Below are positions 42,577 through 53,171 of a stretch of 64,000 nt of DNA, one piece after another. The position numbers and the translations under genes are program-made. Under the pieces are notes generated by a model that did no database searches, had not been told where the DNA came from, and worked only from the letters and a program-made list of their open reading frames with translations. The stretch covers positions 5,727,705 through 5,791,704 of the forward strand of contig NC_055987.1 of NCBI RefSeq assembly GCF_018446385.1. Reading direction: 5' to 3'. Within the stretch, counting starts at the first letter, position 1, and the number at the start of each line of letters is the position of its first letter. This DNA comes from Zingiber officinale. Taxonomy: Eukaryota; Streptophyta; Magnoliopsida; Zingiberales; Zingiberaceae.

Positions 42577-43186
42577 CTTCGGACTCAACCAACCCAAGTA
42601 TTGATTTTGGAGTGTCAATGGAAAATCGTAGTGATAGAGATGAACATATGGTGTAATACCTAATAGAAAAATCAAAATAGAATATTTAAAATATATAAAA
42701 TATGTAAAATGAAAATATTTATCTATTAGTTAGAATAAAACAAACACGTTACCTTTTAGTATTAAATTATCAATTAACCTATCATAATAACCTATACTTT
42801 CCTAATTAATAGCTCTCATTCCATCTACAAAATAAAAGGAATAACAAATTATTAATATTAACCCTAAAGCCTAACCCTAACATCACTAGTTGCATTACTT
42901 GGAATTATACCTACACTCACAACAAACAAATCAAATCCACTTCACAATATAACTTCAATTTTAGAAAGAAATAAGTAAAGTTATACAATTAAATTTTGAT
43001 ATTTTACCTGGAAGTTTTACAAATTCATCCTAGATGCTAGGTCCTCGACCATCTTTGATTGTCTCCCCCTCAACTTGATAAGCATATGTAGCAGTGCCAA
43101 ATACAAAACCATCGGGAAAGATACTACAAGAATTGAGAAGTAAAATGAATGCAAAGAAAAACAATGAGGAAGATTCTAAGATTCAT
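42577..43186 (-). pseudogene. Beta-glucosidase (GH1) pseudogene
   Basis: A decayed, partial duplicate of the gene at 46696-49452. Recognisable are the equivalents of exon 1 (43186-43014, signal peptide then F-V-F-G-T-A and Y-Q-V-E-G-E), a piece of exon 2 (about 42917-42880), exon 4 (about 42817-42754) and exon 5 (about 42656-42577, L-Y-H-Y-D-F-P). Exon 3 and everything after exon 5 are missing. Lesions: a deletion and stop after the signal peptide, W-to-TAG in exon 1 (S-I-stop-D) and again in exon 4, and a GT-to-GC donor after exon 5. Similarity includes introns and promoter (to about 43330), so it was a DNA duplication. Confidence 0.9.
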
Positions 43187-43189
43187 TGT

Positions 43190-43727
43190 GGAGATGAATG
43201 TGTGCACTATGATTAATAAAGAATAGGAAATGACTCCTATTTATAGGAGTACAACAATGTGTGAGCGAAATGGATGATGTCTAGACCAATTCTTTAGGTG
43301 TATATGTTTCAAGTCAATGAATTATCATCTAAATCTAAAATATCATGTAACATTTAAGCAGAAAAGATTAATTTGTTCAAGATTTTCATCTATATCTAAA
43401 ATATCATTTAAATTTTTAAAAGAAATAGAAGAAATTGATTTGTTTGGCTTTATCATCTATATCTAAAATATCATATATAAATTTTTAGAGAGTGATTACT
43501 TATTTTTCACACAACCACACACACACATATATATTATTAATATATATTTTTAGATTACCTTATTAAATTTAAAAAAATTAATAAATATTAAATGAAAATT
43601 TCGTGACTTTTAATTTATAATTTTATTTTTAATTATATAAAATGTATACTCACCCAAAACCCTAAATGTTGCATTCATATTTGATGAATCCATTGTTATT
43701 CTAAAAAAAAATCATTTAGTAGAAATG
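43190..43727. other. Former promoter of GH1 pseudogene and AT-rich DNA
   Basis: 43190-43330 matches the promoter of the intact gene, including a TATA-like CTATTTATAGG. Beyond this only AT-rich sequence is seen. Confidence 0.6.
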
Positions 43728-44154
43728 AATGGTAGATCAAACACTCAAAATATATTGATAAATCTACAATAGTGACTACAACAACTTTATTTATCAAAAA
43801 ATTCCAGTTTTACTTTTCATTTTTATTAAAATAAAATTTAAAAATATAGAAATATAATTAGTATCATTCACTTATTTAAACCATGTGGCAAAGGGGATTT
43901 CATGATTACTTTGATTCACTAACTGTGAAATCATAATAAAAAATGATTCAATATTTCTCAGTTAAAGGCTATATTACCTTTAAATCAAAACCTAGAAAAA
44001 TTTATTAAATGACTTTGACTTGACTAAATCGTATACAATTTTTGATGAGTGATTGTAACCATCTTGAAGAATACACATGAAAATATAAATTACACTTAAA
44101 ATTCATAAGTGAATTGTAACTTAAACAAAAATTCATTCCATCCAAATACAATTT

Positions 44155-44579
44155 TTAAATGTCGACACTTCTGAATTGAGATAACTTTGAGATCATGTTA
44201 GTAACTAACAATCATCCACCAGAGCCACAATGATGCCAGAATTGATAAAGCAAGACTCAAATTTTGAAATGCTCAGTAGTTCTATTTATATAAGCAAGGG
44301 TTCTCAAGACAAAAGCAACTGCAATATGCAACTCAACTACTCTCATTTAGAACCCACACTTCAGCTGCAACCATGGGATCAATCTTGGTTTTAGCTTTTT
44401 TTCCCCCTTCTCTCCCTTTTGCAAGTTTTTTTTTCTAGTGAAGCCCCTCCACTATGCACATGGCAATTGCAATGGTTTCTTTATTTCTGGCAATTGCAAT
44501 GATTTTTTTATTTCTTCATGTCTAAAAAAATAAGGCTATCTAGACCCAATGGCAATTAATCCTATCAAGTGATTTCAAC

Positions 44580-44614
<35 letters not shown>
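44155..44614 (+). other. Insert with promoter-like sequence and short ORF start
   Basis: Present only in copy 1 of the duplicated flank. On the + strand it has CTATTTATATAAGC (44281-44294), a leader of about 80 bp, and an ATG at 44373 opening a hydrophobic, signal-peptide-like start (M-G-S-I-L-V-L-A-F-F) that soon ends. It looks like the 5' end of a secreted-protein gene, cut off. It ends with a (TA)n run. I cannot name the source gene. Confidence 0.35.

Positions 44615-44618
<4 letters not shown>
44583..44618. repeat. (TA)n microsatellite
   Basis: About 17-18 uninterrupted TA units at the right edge of the 44155-44614 insert. Confidence 0.95.
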
Positions 44619-44621
<3 letters not shown>

Positions 44622-44919
44622 TAAAGAATATAAAAAATGGAAAATCAAAGTCAATATATGTAACTAATTATTATCAAATTTTCACATAACAATGGTGTTA
44701 GTTAGTGAAAGTTACTTCGGAGTCAAGAAAGGTAAAGTCAAATTTATTTGGGTTATTCGCTCAATTCCAATCGAATGCAACTAAGAAATGTTTTGCTCAT
44801 TGTTAAGCTTAGCTGCAAAAAGTTTGACAATAAAGAAAAACTTGAATTTCTATCTTATGAGTCATACATTTCTATTGGTTTATGATAAATGCATTTTATA
44901 GTCCCTATCTATTTTTTGC

Positions 44920-45540
44920 ATCAATTTTAATTATTAATTTAGTTTTACCAAAATAGCTTGTATGGATAAAATTAAGTAAGATTCAAAAACTATTTCTAGT
45001 GGCTTCACTTTAGAATAAACTCCTACTCTAGCACCAAAGGAGTTCATAACGACCTGGAAAGGAAGGAAGTGAAGCATTCACGACTTGGAGCTAGGAGTCA
45101 ATATATTTATGACTTGGTGAGGGTAAATGGTCACATTTATGATCAAAGAGTAAATGCCTACAGACCTGGTGCTAGGGGCTAGCCGAAGTGAGTCACTGTC
45201 ACTCCTTCCCTGTCATCGTTTCTTGCTGAGATGTACCGATCCTATTCTTTTGAATCTAACAAATCTTGTCTAGCCATTGGTATTCATAATCAAATAACCT
45301 ATGGTAATACTCTCTCTTGGATCAGTTCTAAGTTGGTAATACTAGCATAGTTCAAAAAGGATGCTACTCATATTCTTTTTGACTACAATGGTATCATCCA
45401 CATAGACCTCCATATTCTGCCCAATCTGTTTTCGAAACACTTTGTTCATAAGCTATTGATAAGTAGCACCTATCTTTTTTAGTCTGAACGATATAACATT
45501 ATAGTAATAAATACTCTTGGCATAACATTTAATCTAAATG
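44920..45540 (-). pseudogene. Ty3/gypsy RT fragment in AT-rich spacer
   Basis: On the minus strand, 45490-45365 reads M-N-K-V-F-R-K-Q-I-G-Q-N-M-E-V then Y-V-D-D-T-I-V-V-K, the catalytic RT block of Tat/Athila-like gypsy elements. A shifted V-I-S-F-x-L-K block precedes it. Only about 60 residues remain. The rest of the segment (45000-45300) is not recognised and may be more of the same element. Confidence 0.7.
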
Positions 45541-46237
45541 ATAGATCAAACAATCAAAATTATATTGATAAATTTATAATAATGACTATAACAACTTGAT
45601 ATATCAAAAATTCTAGTTTTGCTTTTCATTTTTATTAAAATAAAATTTAGATATACAGAAAATATAATTTGTATCATTCACTTATTTAAACCATGTGGCA
45701 CATGGGCACATGGGGATTCCATAATTACTTTGATTCACTTATTATGAAATCAAAGATGATTCAATATTTCTCACTTAAAGGTTATATTACCTTTAAATCA
45801 AAACCTAGAAAAATTTATTAAATGACTTTGAATTGACTAAATCATATACAATTTTTGATGAGTGATTGTAACCATCTTGAACAATACCCATGAAAATATA
45901 AACTCCACTTAAAATTCACAAGTGAATTGTAACTTGAGCAAAAATTCATTCCATCCAAATACAATTAGCTCAAAATGAATTAAAGAATATAAAAAATGAA
46001 AAAGTCAAAGTCAATGTATCTAACTAATTATTATTGATGTTTCACATAATAATAGTGTTGGTTAGTGAAAGTTACTTCAAAGTCAAGAAAGGTAAAGTTA
46101 AATATATTTGGACTATTCGCTCAATATATTTTGCTCATTGTTATGCCTAGCAGCAAAAAGTTTGACAATAAAGAAAAAAATGAATTTATATCTTATGAGT
46201 AACTATTGGTTTTTGATAAATACATTTTATAGTCCCT
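45541..46237. repeat. Duplicated downstream flank, copy 2
   Basis: Partner of 43728-44919. It lies about 460 bp downstream of the intact GH1 gene's stop codon, the expected position for a gene-linked flank. Confidence 0.85.
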
Positions 46238-46695
46238 ATCTAGTGGAACTCTTCTTTTAAAATTATCATTAAAAAATATTATACTTGTTAAAATTATCCT
46301 TATTAACATATGCTTCCTTAAATAAATATATATTGAAAATATATATTTAGGCTCTCTTATATATATATATATAATTTTCTTCATGCTCATTTTAGCTTTA
46401 ACATTAATCACAAACTTATATAATTGATCATCCATACAATTTTGATAGAAACTAGATTGACTTATGAGCCTAATTAGGCTTGTCGCCCGTTGAAAATGCA
46501 AAATGGATGAGACACAAATAGATGAAGGGAGTTTAACATCTCTTTAAAAGTGCCAAAATGAAACACACTCATATTGAAATGTAATTTTATTTATTTATAG
46601 TGCCTTAAAGAACAAAGAGTCATTATTTCATGATAAAAGTAGCAAAGATAAAAAATAACCTAAGCCTATAAACAATTTATAAAAGAACAAAATTA
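46238..46695. other. 3' flank of the beta-glucosidase gene
   Basis: AT-rich, should contain the 3' UTR. No other gene or repeat was recognised. Confidence 0.55.
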
Positions 46696-49452
46696 TTAAC
46701 TCTTTTGGAGAATCTTCTTGAACCAACGAGCTGATTCCTTCGGGAAGCGCTTTTTATTCTTAAAGTCAACATAGACAATACCAAACCTTGATGTGTATCC
46801 TAGTCTCCATTCAAAGTTATCAAGAAGAGACCATGCAAAGTACCCAATCACTGAAGCACCATCATCTATAGCTCTCTTTAGTTCAGAAATGTAGTTATGA
46901 TAAAAATGTCTCCTTTGAGTATCTTGTAAGCCTTTTGGAAGTGTGACATTGCCCGGTTGATCCATGCCTATAATTTTAATCAATGAATTATATGGTTAGA
47001 GAATAAATCTAAATTCTTAAATAGAAGATGCATTAAACAAGTGCTAAATTTTTACCATTCTCAGATAGAAAGACAATTGGGTTGCCATAGTTTTCCTTAA
47101 CATATGTCACTGCCTTATACAATCCCCATGGAACTATGTAGAGCCAATCGGAATGGGCCTAATGATATATAAACAATTGTATTCGATTAATTATAGGCTT
47201 ACATTTAGTTTTAAAAACAAAATCTATAATATAATCGAAAAAGTTATAAGAAGATTATTTCTTACCCTTGGTCCAATTGGTACCCCATTTCGATCATCTG
47301 AATTTATTAGTAGAACAATATTATTAGCATATCATTTTATTAACTTTAACATTATCAAAAATAAATATTGCATATATCTTACATTTAAATTCAACGAGCC
47401 AATCATCTTGATAACTAATAGGTTTAGGATTCGTTGTACTATTATCCTTAACATAATAAGTTGTGTATTGATTAATTCCCAAATAGTCGTATGAACCTCT
47501 AACTAGCTCCACTTCATCATTAGTAAATTTTGGCAATCTTTCTTTAACAATGTCTTGAATGGATTGAGGATAGTATCCATATGTCAAAGGGTGAATGAAC
47601 CTAAGAAAAGTAAACAAAATTAGGTTACATTGAAAAGGTTAATCATAGTTAGATGTTGAAACCAAGAATGTACAATTACTTACCATCCCACATGAAAATC
47701 TTTAGCTCTCTGAGCAGCAGCTTTATCCTTGTCAGAGTAAGTGTGAGGCTCGTACCAAACAAAATCTAGAAGAATTCCAATTTTTCCTTGTTGCTCTTTC
47801 TGAATAAGAAAAGAAAATGGTTTTAGTATTATGTATATTTGTAGACTTACAATTTTAAAATGAGTTTATTATATTTGATAGCAAGAGATTTTAAGAATTA
47901 GCTAAGAATGAATTTACTATTAATACATAAACTTTGTTAAAGACATATTACTTGGTACTTCTCACGATATCTATTAACTGCTGCAGCATGAGATAAGATG
48001 AGATTATGAGCCACAATGTAAGGCTCCGTAGATGAGTTTCCTCCAAATTTACTACCAGTAGCTCTTCCAGGGGCTTGAGAACCAGTATCAAAACCTAGAG
48101 CTGCCACCACTCTTGGCTCATTGAATGTGAACCAATTTTTCACTCTATCACCGTATCTCTTAAAGCAAAACTCAGCATAATCCGCAAATGCATCCCTAAA
48201 CAAATTGATTATAAACTAAATCAAATATTTATAACATCTTTTAATAAGTTAGATTAGAAATTCTTAAATATGCCGTAAGCATAATTAATTTCAACAATAT
48301 AAGTAATTATTCTATTTTACTACTTACACTATCTTCGGACTCAACCAACCCAAATACTCATTTTGGAGTGCCAATGGAAGATCGTAGTGATAGAGATTGG
48401 CATATGGAATAATACCTAATGTGATGATAGAAAGGTTAAAAAATATGAAAACATGCCAAATTTATTTGTTTAGCAGTCAGATAAAAATAAATTACCTTTA
48501 AGTATTAAATTGTCAATTAGCCTATCATAATAGTCAACACCTTCCCAATTAATGGCTCCAGTTCCATCTATAAGCAAAAGAAATAACAAATTGTTAGTAT
48601 TTTGAAACGGTAAGATGGTGTATATAATATTATGAAAAAGATTGATAGCTTCAATTACTTGGGAAAATTCGAGTCCAAGAGATCGAGAATCTATAAGCAT
48701 CAAAATTGTGCTCCTTCATAATGTCAATATCTTCCTACAAGACGAAACTCAAATTTTAATATATTTAAGAAAAAGATCAAATCCAATTTAATTTCATTTT
48801 AATTGTCTCCAAATATCAACAATGATAATATCAAAAATTTGTTTGTTTGAACTTAATTATCAACATAAAGTTACATTAGATAAGATCTTTTTAAATTATT
48901 AACAATAAAATCTTTGAACCAATGGAGTAATGATTTGAAAATAAAATTTAATATTTGATTCTTCATAAAAATTATATTTTTTTGCTTTTTGTTATTAAAT
49001 TTAAAATTATTAAATAGTCAACGATAACAAAAAAAATATGCATTTGACCTTATAATGATGATACTCATCGTCTGTTACATCACCCGTTGCATTATTTGGA
49101 ATGAGACCTACATCATAATAAATAAATCAAATTCAAATTTACTCCATTATATAATTTTAATTCATGAAAGAAATATGTAAAACTATAAAATTTAAATGTT
49201 TAGTACGTTACCTGGAATTTTTACAAATGCATCCCAAATGCTAGGTCCTCGACCACCCTTGAGTGCCTCTCCCTCAACTTGATAAGCAGATGCAGCAGTG
49301 CCAAATACAAAGCCATGAGGGAAGGCATCACGACTTAGCTTGTGCACTTTTGAAACTAGGTTCGCATTGTTTCTTTTATAACCATATACACATTGGGCTA
49401 CAAGAAGTAAAATAAATAAAAAGAAAAATGTGAAGGACCCTTTAAGGTTCAT
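46696..49452 (-). CDS. Beta-glucosidase, glycoside hydrolase family 1
   Basis: Hydrolyses beta-glucosides (cell-wall oligosaccharides, hormone or defence glucosides); probably secreted or vacuolar. Eleven exons: 49452-49212, 49107-49049, 48734-48659, 48567-48496, 48415-48328, 48195-47952, 47799-47684, 47600-47383, 47297-47266, 47158-47056, 46967-46696. All introns are GT-AG and the joined frame is open for 506 residues, a normal length. An N-terminal hydrophobic signal peptide (about 24 residues) precedes F-P[16 protein letters not shown]. The acid/base Glu is in T-F-N-E-P (E205) and the nucleophile Glu in F-L-S-E-N-G (E415). W-S-L-L-D-N-F-E-W, lining the glucose pocket, is intact. The substrate cannot be read from sequence. 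A decayed duplicate lies at 42577-43186. Confidence 0.93.
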
Positions 49453-49509
49453 TGTGGAAGAGATGTAGATACACTATGATTAGTGAAGAAAATAAGAAGC
49501 AAGTGATAC

Positions 49510-49519
49510 CTATATATAG
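49510..49519 (-). promoter_or_regulatory. TATA box of beta-glucosidase gene
   Basis: CTATATATAG, 58-67 bp upstream of the ATG. The pseudogene has CTATTTATAGG at the equivalent place. Confidence 0.65.
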
Positions 49520-50497
49520 GGGTACAATTACTAGATAAACATGGTAAGAGTTAAATGGATGAGTATAAAAGAAAGCTTGGACCAATTCTTAAGGATAAAA
49601 ATTTCAAGCTAATGATAAAAATTCAAGAATTCAATGAATTGATTTTCAATTTAAAATATCTCTTTAATTTTCTTGAAGTCTAACTTTTATATCATTTATT
49701 TGGAATTTTAAAATCAACAAATATTTGAGATAAATAATAATAATAATAATAATAATATTTATCATAATCTAAATCAGAGGTTATTTTACCTAATATACTA
49801 AATATATAAATATATCTATAGTTAATTTTTTTTTTAAAAAAATGTTTCTAAGTATCTATATCATCGAAAGGCATCATCTTTTTAAAAATTATTAAAATAA
49901 TATTCTTAACATAATTTGATATAAAAAATATCTCAACGTAATAGATTTTAAAATAACTTTAACTACTAACTAAAACTACTCTAAAATGATATTATTCATA
50001 CCTTTAAAATAATATATCTTTATCTTAAAGTAGTTTTGATGATGCAGTTTTAATTAAAAGTACGTATTCTAAAATGGTACAATTTAAGCAAAAATTATTC
50101 TAAAGTGATGTAATTTTGTTCGAAGTTGCTTCAATGGAGTGACCATGGGTACTATTTTGATAATTTTTGTTTTTAAAAAATAATATTATAAATAATTAGT
50201 TAAGGATATTCTTTTATTTTTATGAATATATATTATATCAAAAACCTTCAAAATCATAACAAATTTTATCATGTCAATTCAAGGAACTACAATTGTTTAT
50301 ATAAGCCAAACTAAATAATATAAAAGTAACTACTCTAATCGAGGTTGTTGCGCCAATATTTTGTTGATGTTGTTATGTTTATTGAAGATGAGAATATTAT
50401 GTTTATGGAAGAGGAGATTAGGAGAAAACAACTATTTCTATTTATGTTTTCTTTTTTCAATTTCTAATGCACAATAGAATAGGAAATAATATTTCAA
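49520..50497. other. Upstream region of GH1 gene, AT-rich
   Basis: Contains a short (TAA)n run near 49737-49756. No coding or element recognised. Confidence 0.6.
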
Positions 50498-50506
50498 TTT
50501 TACTTA

Positions 50507-51132
50507 CGGCAAATGACCAAAAAGCACACTTAAAGTTGTGGTCTTCTAAAATAGCACATCTAACTTTCAAATTTCTTAAAAGATGCATCTTTTTTTCCAA
50601 TTTTTTCTCTCTCATCAATCACTTTGGTATCGGATTCAAAGAACAGATTTATAGTAATTGACCAAAAAACATATTTAAGGTTGTGGAATTATCAAAAGGT
50701 ACATCTAACTTTTAAATTTCTCAAACGATGCACTTGTTTTCTATTTTACCCCTCCCAACAATCACTATAGTATTATTATATTCAAAGAACAACACCATTA
50801 AACATTTCAAAGAATATCATCACTGTGATATTGCATTGCAAAATCAATACTACTTTAATGTTGTATAAATCTTAAATTCTACACCATTGTGTTGTTATTT
50901 TTAAAAAATCAACACCACAGTGATATTGATTTTTAAAATGCAGCACCATCACAGCGGTCACAACGGTGATGTTCTTTGAAATTCAACACTGCAATGGTGT
51001 TATTTTTTAAATGTAGTACCACAATAATTAGTGAGAGAGAGAAAATAGGAAACAAATACACCCTTTAAGAAATCTAAAAGTTAAGTACCCCTTTTAAAAA
51101 TTTCACAACTTTAAATATCCATCTATTGTCGT
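50507..51132. mobile_element. Mutator-like MITE with 9-bp TSD
   Basis: A 626-bp non-coding element with inverted ends of about 90 bp (left CGGCAAATGACC, right the complement of CGACAATAGATG; shared core TTTAAAGTTGTG and AACTTT.A.ATTTCTTAAA). It is flanked by the perfect 9-bp duplication TTTTACTTA (50498-50506 and 51133-51141). A third, direct copy of the end sequence lies inside at about 50655-50745. Nine-base duplications are the mark of Mutator-like elements, so a MULE transposase elsewhere would have mobilised it. Confidence 0.85.
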
Positions 51133-51141
51133 TTTACTTAT

Positions 51142-53171
51142 ATATAAAAAAATTGATCCGAGCAAAAAAAAAATCATCTATTAACAAATTACATATAGCT
51201 GGTAATGTATTCAAATAATCAAATGAAAAAGCATATTTTAATTATATTTTGGTTAAAGGAACTAAATTCTAGCCCAATTTTAAGTTGATTCAGCTTTAAT
51301 TTCAACTCATTGTTTGATTTTGAAAATGAGTTAGTAAATTTGTTGATTCTATAATTCAAGATAATATATAAGAATAGTCGTAAAATCATTGTTATGATAA
51401 TTAAATATTTCAACCCATGATAATTTGGATTTTTGAACAAGTTAGCTTGGATTAATCTGAGATAGGACAAAACACATTAAAAACCCATTGACTTAAATTG
51501 TTTTTATCATTTATTTATTTGAATTAAAATAATCAACTAATTATTAGGATGGCAAGAGATAGGAGTGTGCGTTCAATAATACAAATTAATATTAAATTTA
51601 AAGACATTCATACAATTAGGCTTAGCATAAAAAATTTATAGACACAAGAACTGGGAAACTGACATGTAGAATAAATTAATATAAAAAATTAAATAAATAG
51701 GCTTAGCATTCAATTAGAACAAAGGCTCAAAAAATAAAGAAAAAAAAAATTAAAGTTCTCCTATTAACTAATATTTGATGAGTTAAAAATAATAATATTT
51801 TTTATTTTTAAAAGCAATTTGGAGAATTCAAAATTAGTTCGTTTCGATTGATTGAGCTTGATTGGAGTCACTTTGAATTGTGTTATATTAATTTTAAAAA
51901 GTTTAACTGTTGGGAGGTATTAAAGGACAATGTTCTTGTTTCTTAAGAAAAATATAAATGTTAAAATTTGTGATTCAATAAATATTCATATTGACACTTT
52001 ATTGACATTTTAACTAATGGGAGCTAAATTATTGTTTTGATAATTCATATTTTTGTCTAATGTGGTATTAAGGCACTCTAATCATTTAATACAATATTTA
52101 ATGAGCATGACATTTATTCATAAGATTTGGAAGTTGTATAATGTGAAAAAATTCACTTGAAAGGAATTGTCTAACAAGTTTCGTGCTAGCACATGAGTTT
52201 GCATCTCAAGCCGAAGGGTTAGACCTTGCAAATTCTTCAACTATGGTCCGATCGACAAACCATATGTGTAAATGAAAATTTGACATTAGTGTTTTGTTAG
52301 TTGATGATATTACCTTACATTGTGTTGTTAAGTTATAGTGGTTTATACATTTGAAATCTCTTGCATTTTTTACTTGACTTTTATGTCTTAAAATGGAGCT
52401 TGCTAGTATCAAATTAGGCCTTTAATTGGCATGAAGCTTGAGTATTGAGACATCTCATCTTGAGATTAGTTGTTTCAACACTTGATTCATGGAACCTCTT
52501 GTCCAATATCTTGTAAGTTAGTTGTTGATCAAGTAAGATATCATAACAAGAAGTTATAGTCTCTAGCGCGAGCATTCTTGTTTAAATCATGATTGAAAAC
52601 ATGATTATTCTTGTTTCATCATTGTTACAAGATTATTTAACCTATATCATCTACATGTTTAAAACATGATTTAGACTTTTAATTATATAATATAGGTTAG
52701 ATCTTAAATTGATACATTCATTTTTTTTTACTTTGGAGAGAAGAAGAATAAAGAGGGAAAAAAAAGGGGAAACGTTACCAATCTTTTTTTTAATCAGTAT
52801 TTTTATAAAAAAATGGTTATTATACGATTTTTTTTTGAAGATAGAATTGACCATGAAATTGGTTTTAAATTTTCACTTCAGTAGTGAGTAACAGGTAGAT
52901 CAAACAACCATATTCTATATTTATTAGAATAAATCTATAGAAAACAAGATTAACAAATAGAATATTCAATAAGCAACAACAAAGGGCTGTTCTTACTAAT
53001 ACAACAAACAAAGGTTGAGTTTATTTTATATTAAAAAAATTGTAAAACTCAGAAAAGGAAGATTTCATTCCTTCGATCACAGGAAATTCAAGCTTACTAA
53101 TTTTAGTCTTGTATCAAACCAATCCTAGGGAACATTCCGTAGTAGAAAACAAGTTTTCATGCTACAAATGA
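51142..53171. other. AT-rich intergenic DNA, nothing recognised
   Basis: Two kilobases with no convincing ORF, RNA gene or repeat boundary. Poly-A and poly-T runs are frequent. Confidence 0.6.

Larger units (their letters stand above)
43728..44919. repeat. Duplicated downstream flank, copy 1 (interrupted)
   Basis: 43728-44155 matches 45541-45965, and 44615-44919 matches 45974-46237. Copy 2 lies just downstream of the intact GH1 gene. An extra 460 bp (44155-44614) interrupts copy 1. Confidence 0.85.

Noticed and set aside
52651-52891. Short ORFs rich in F, I and K
   Set aside because: AT-rich chance ORFs overlapping on both strands.
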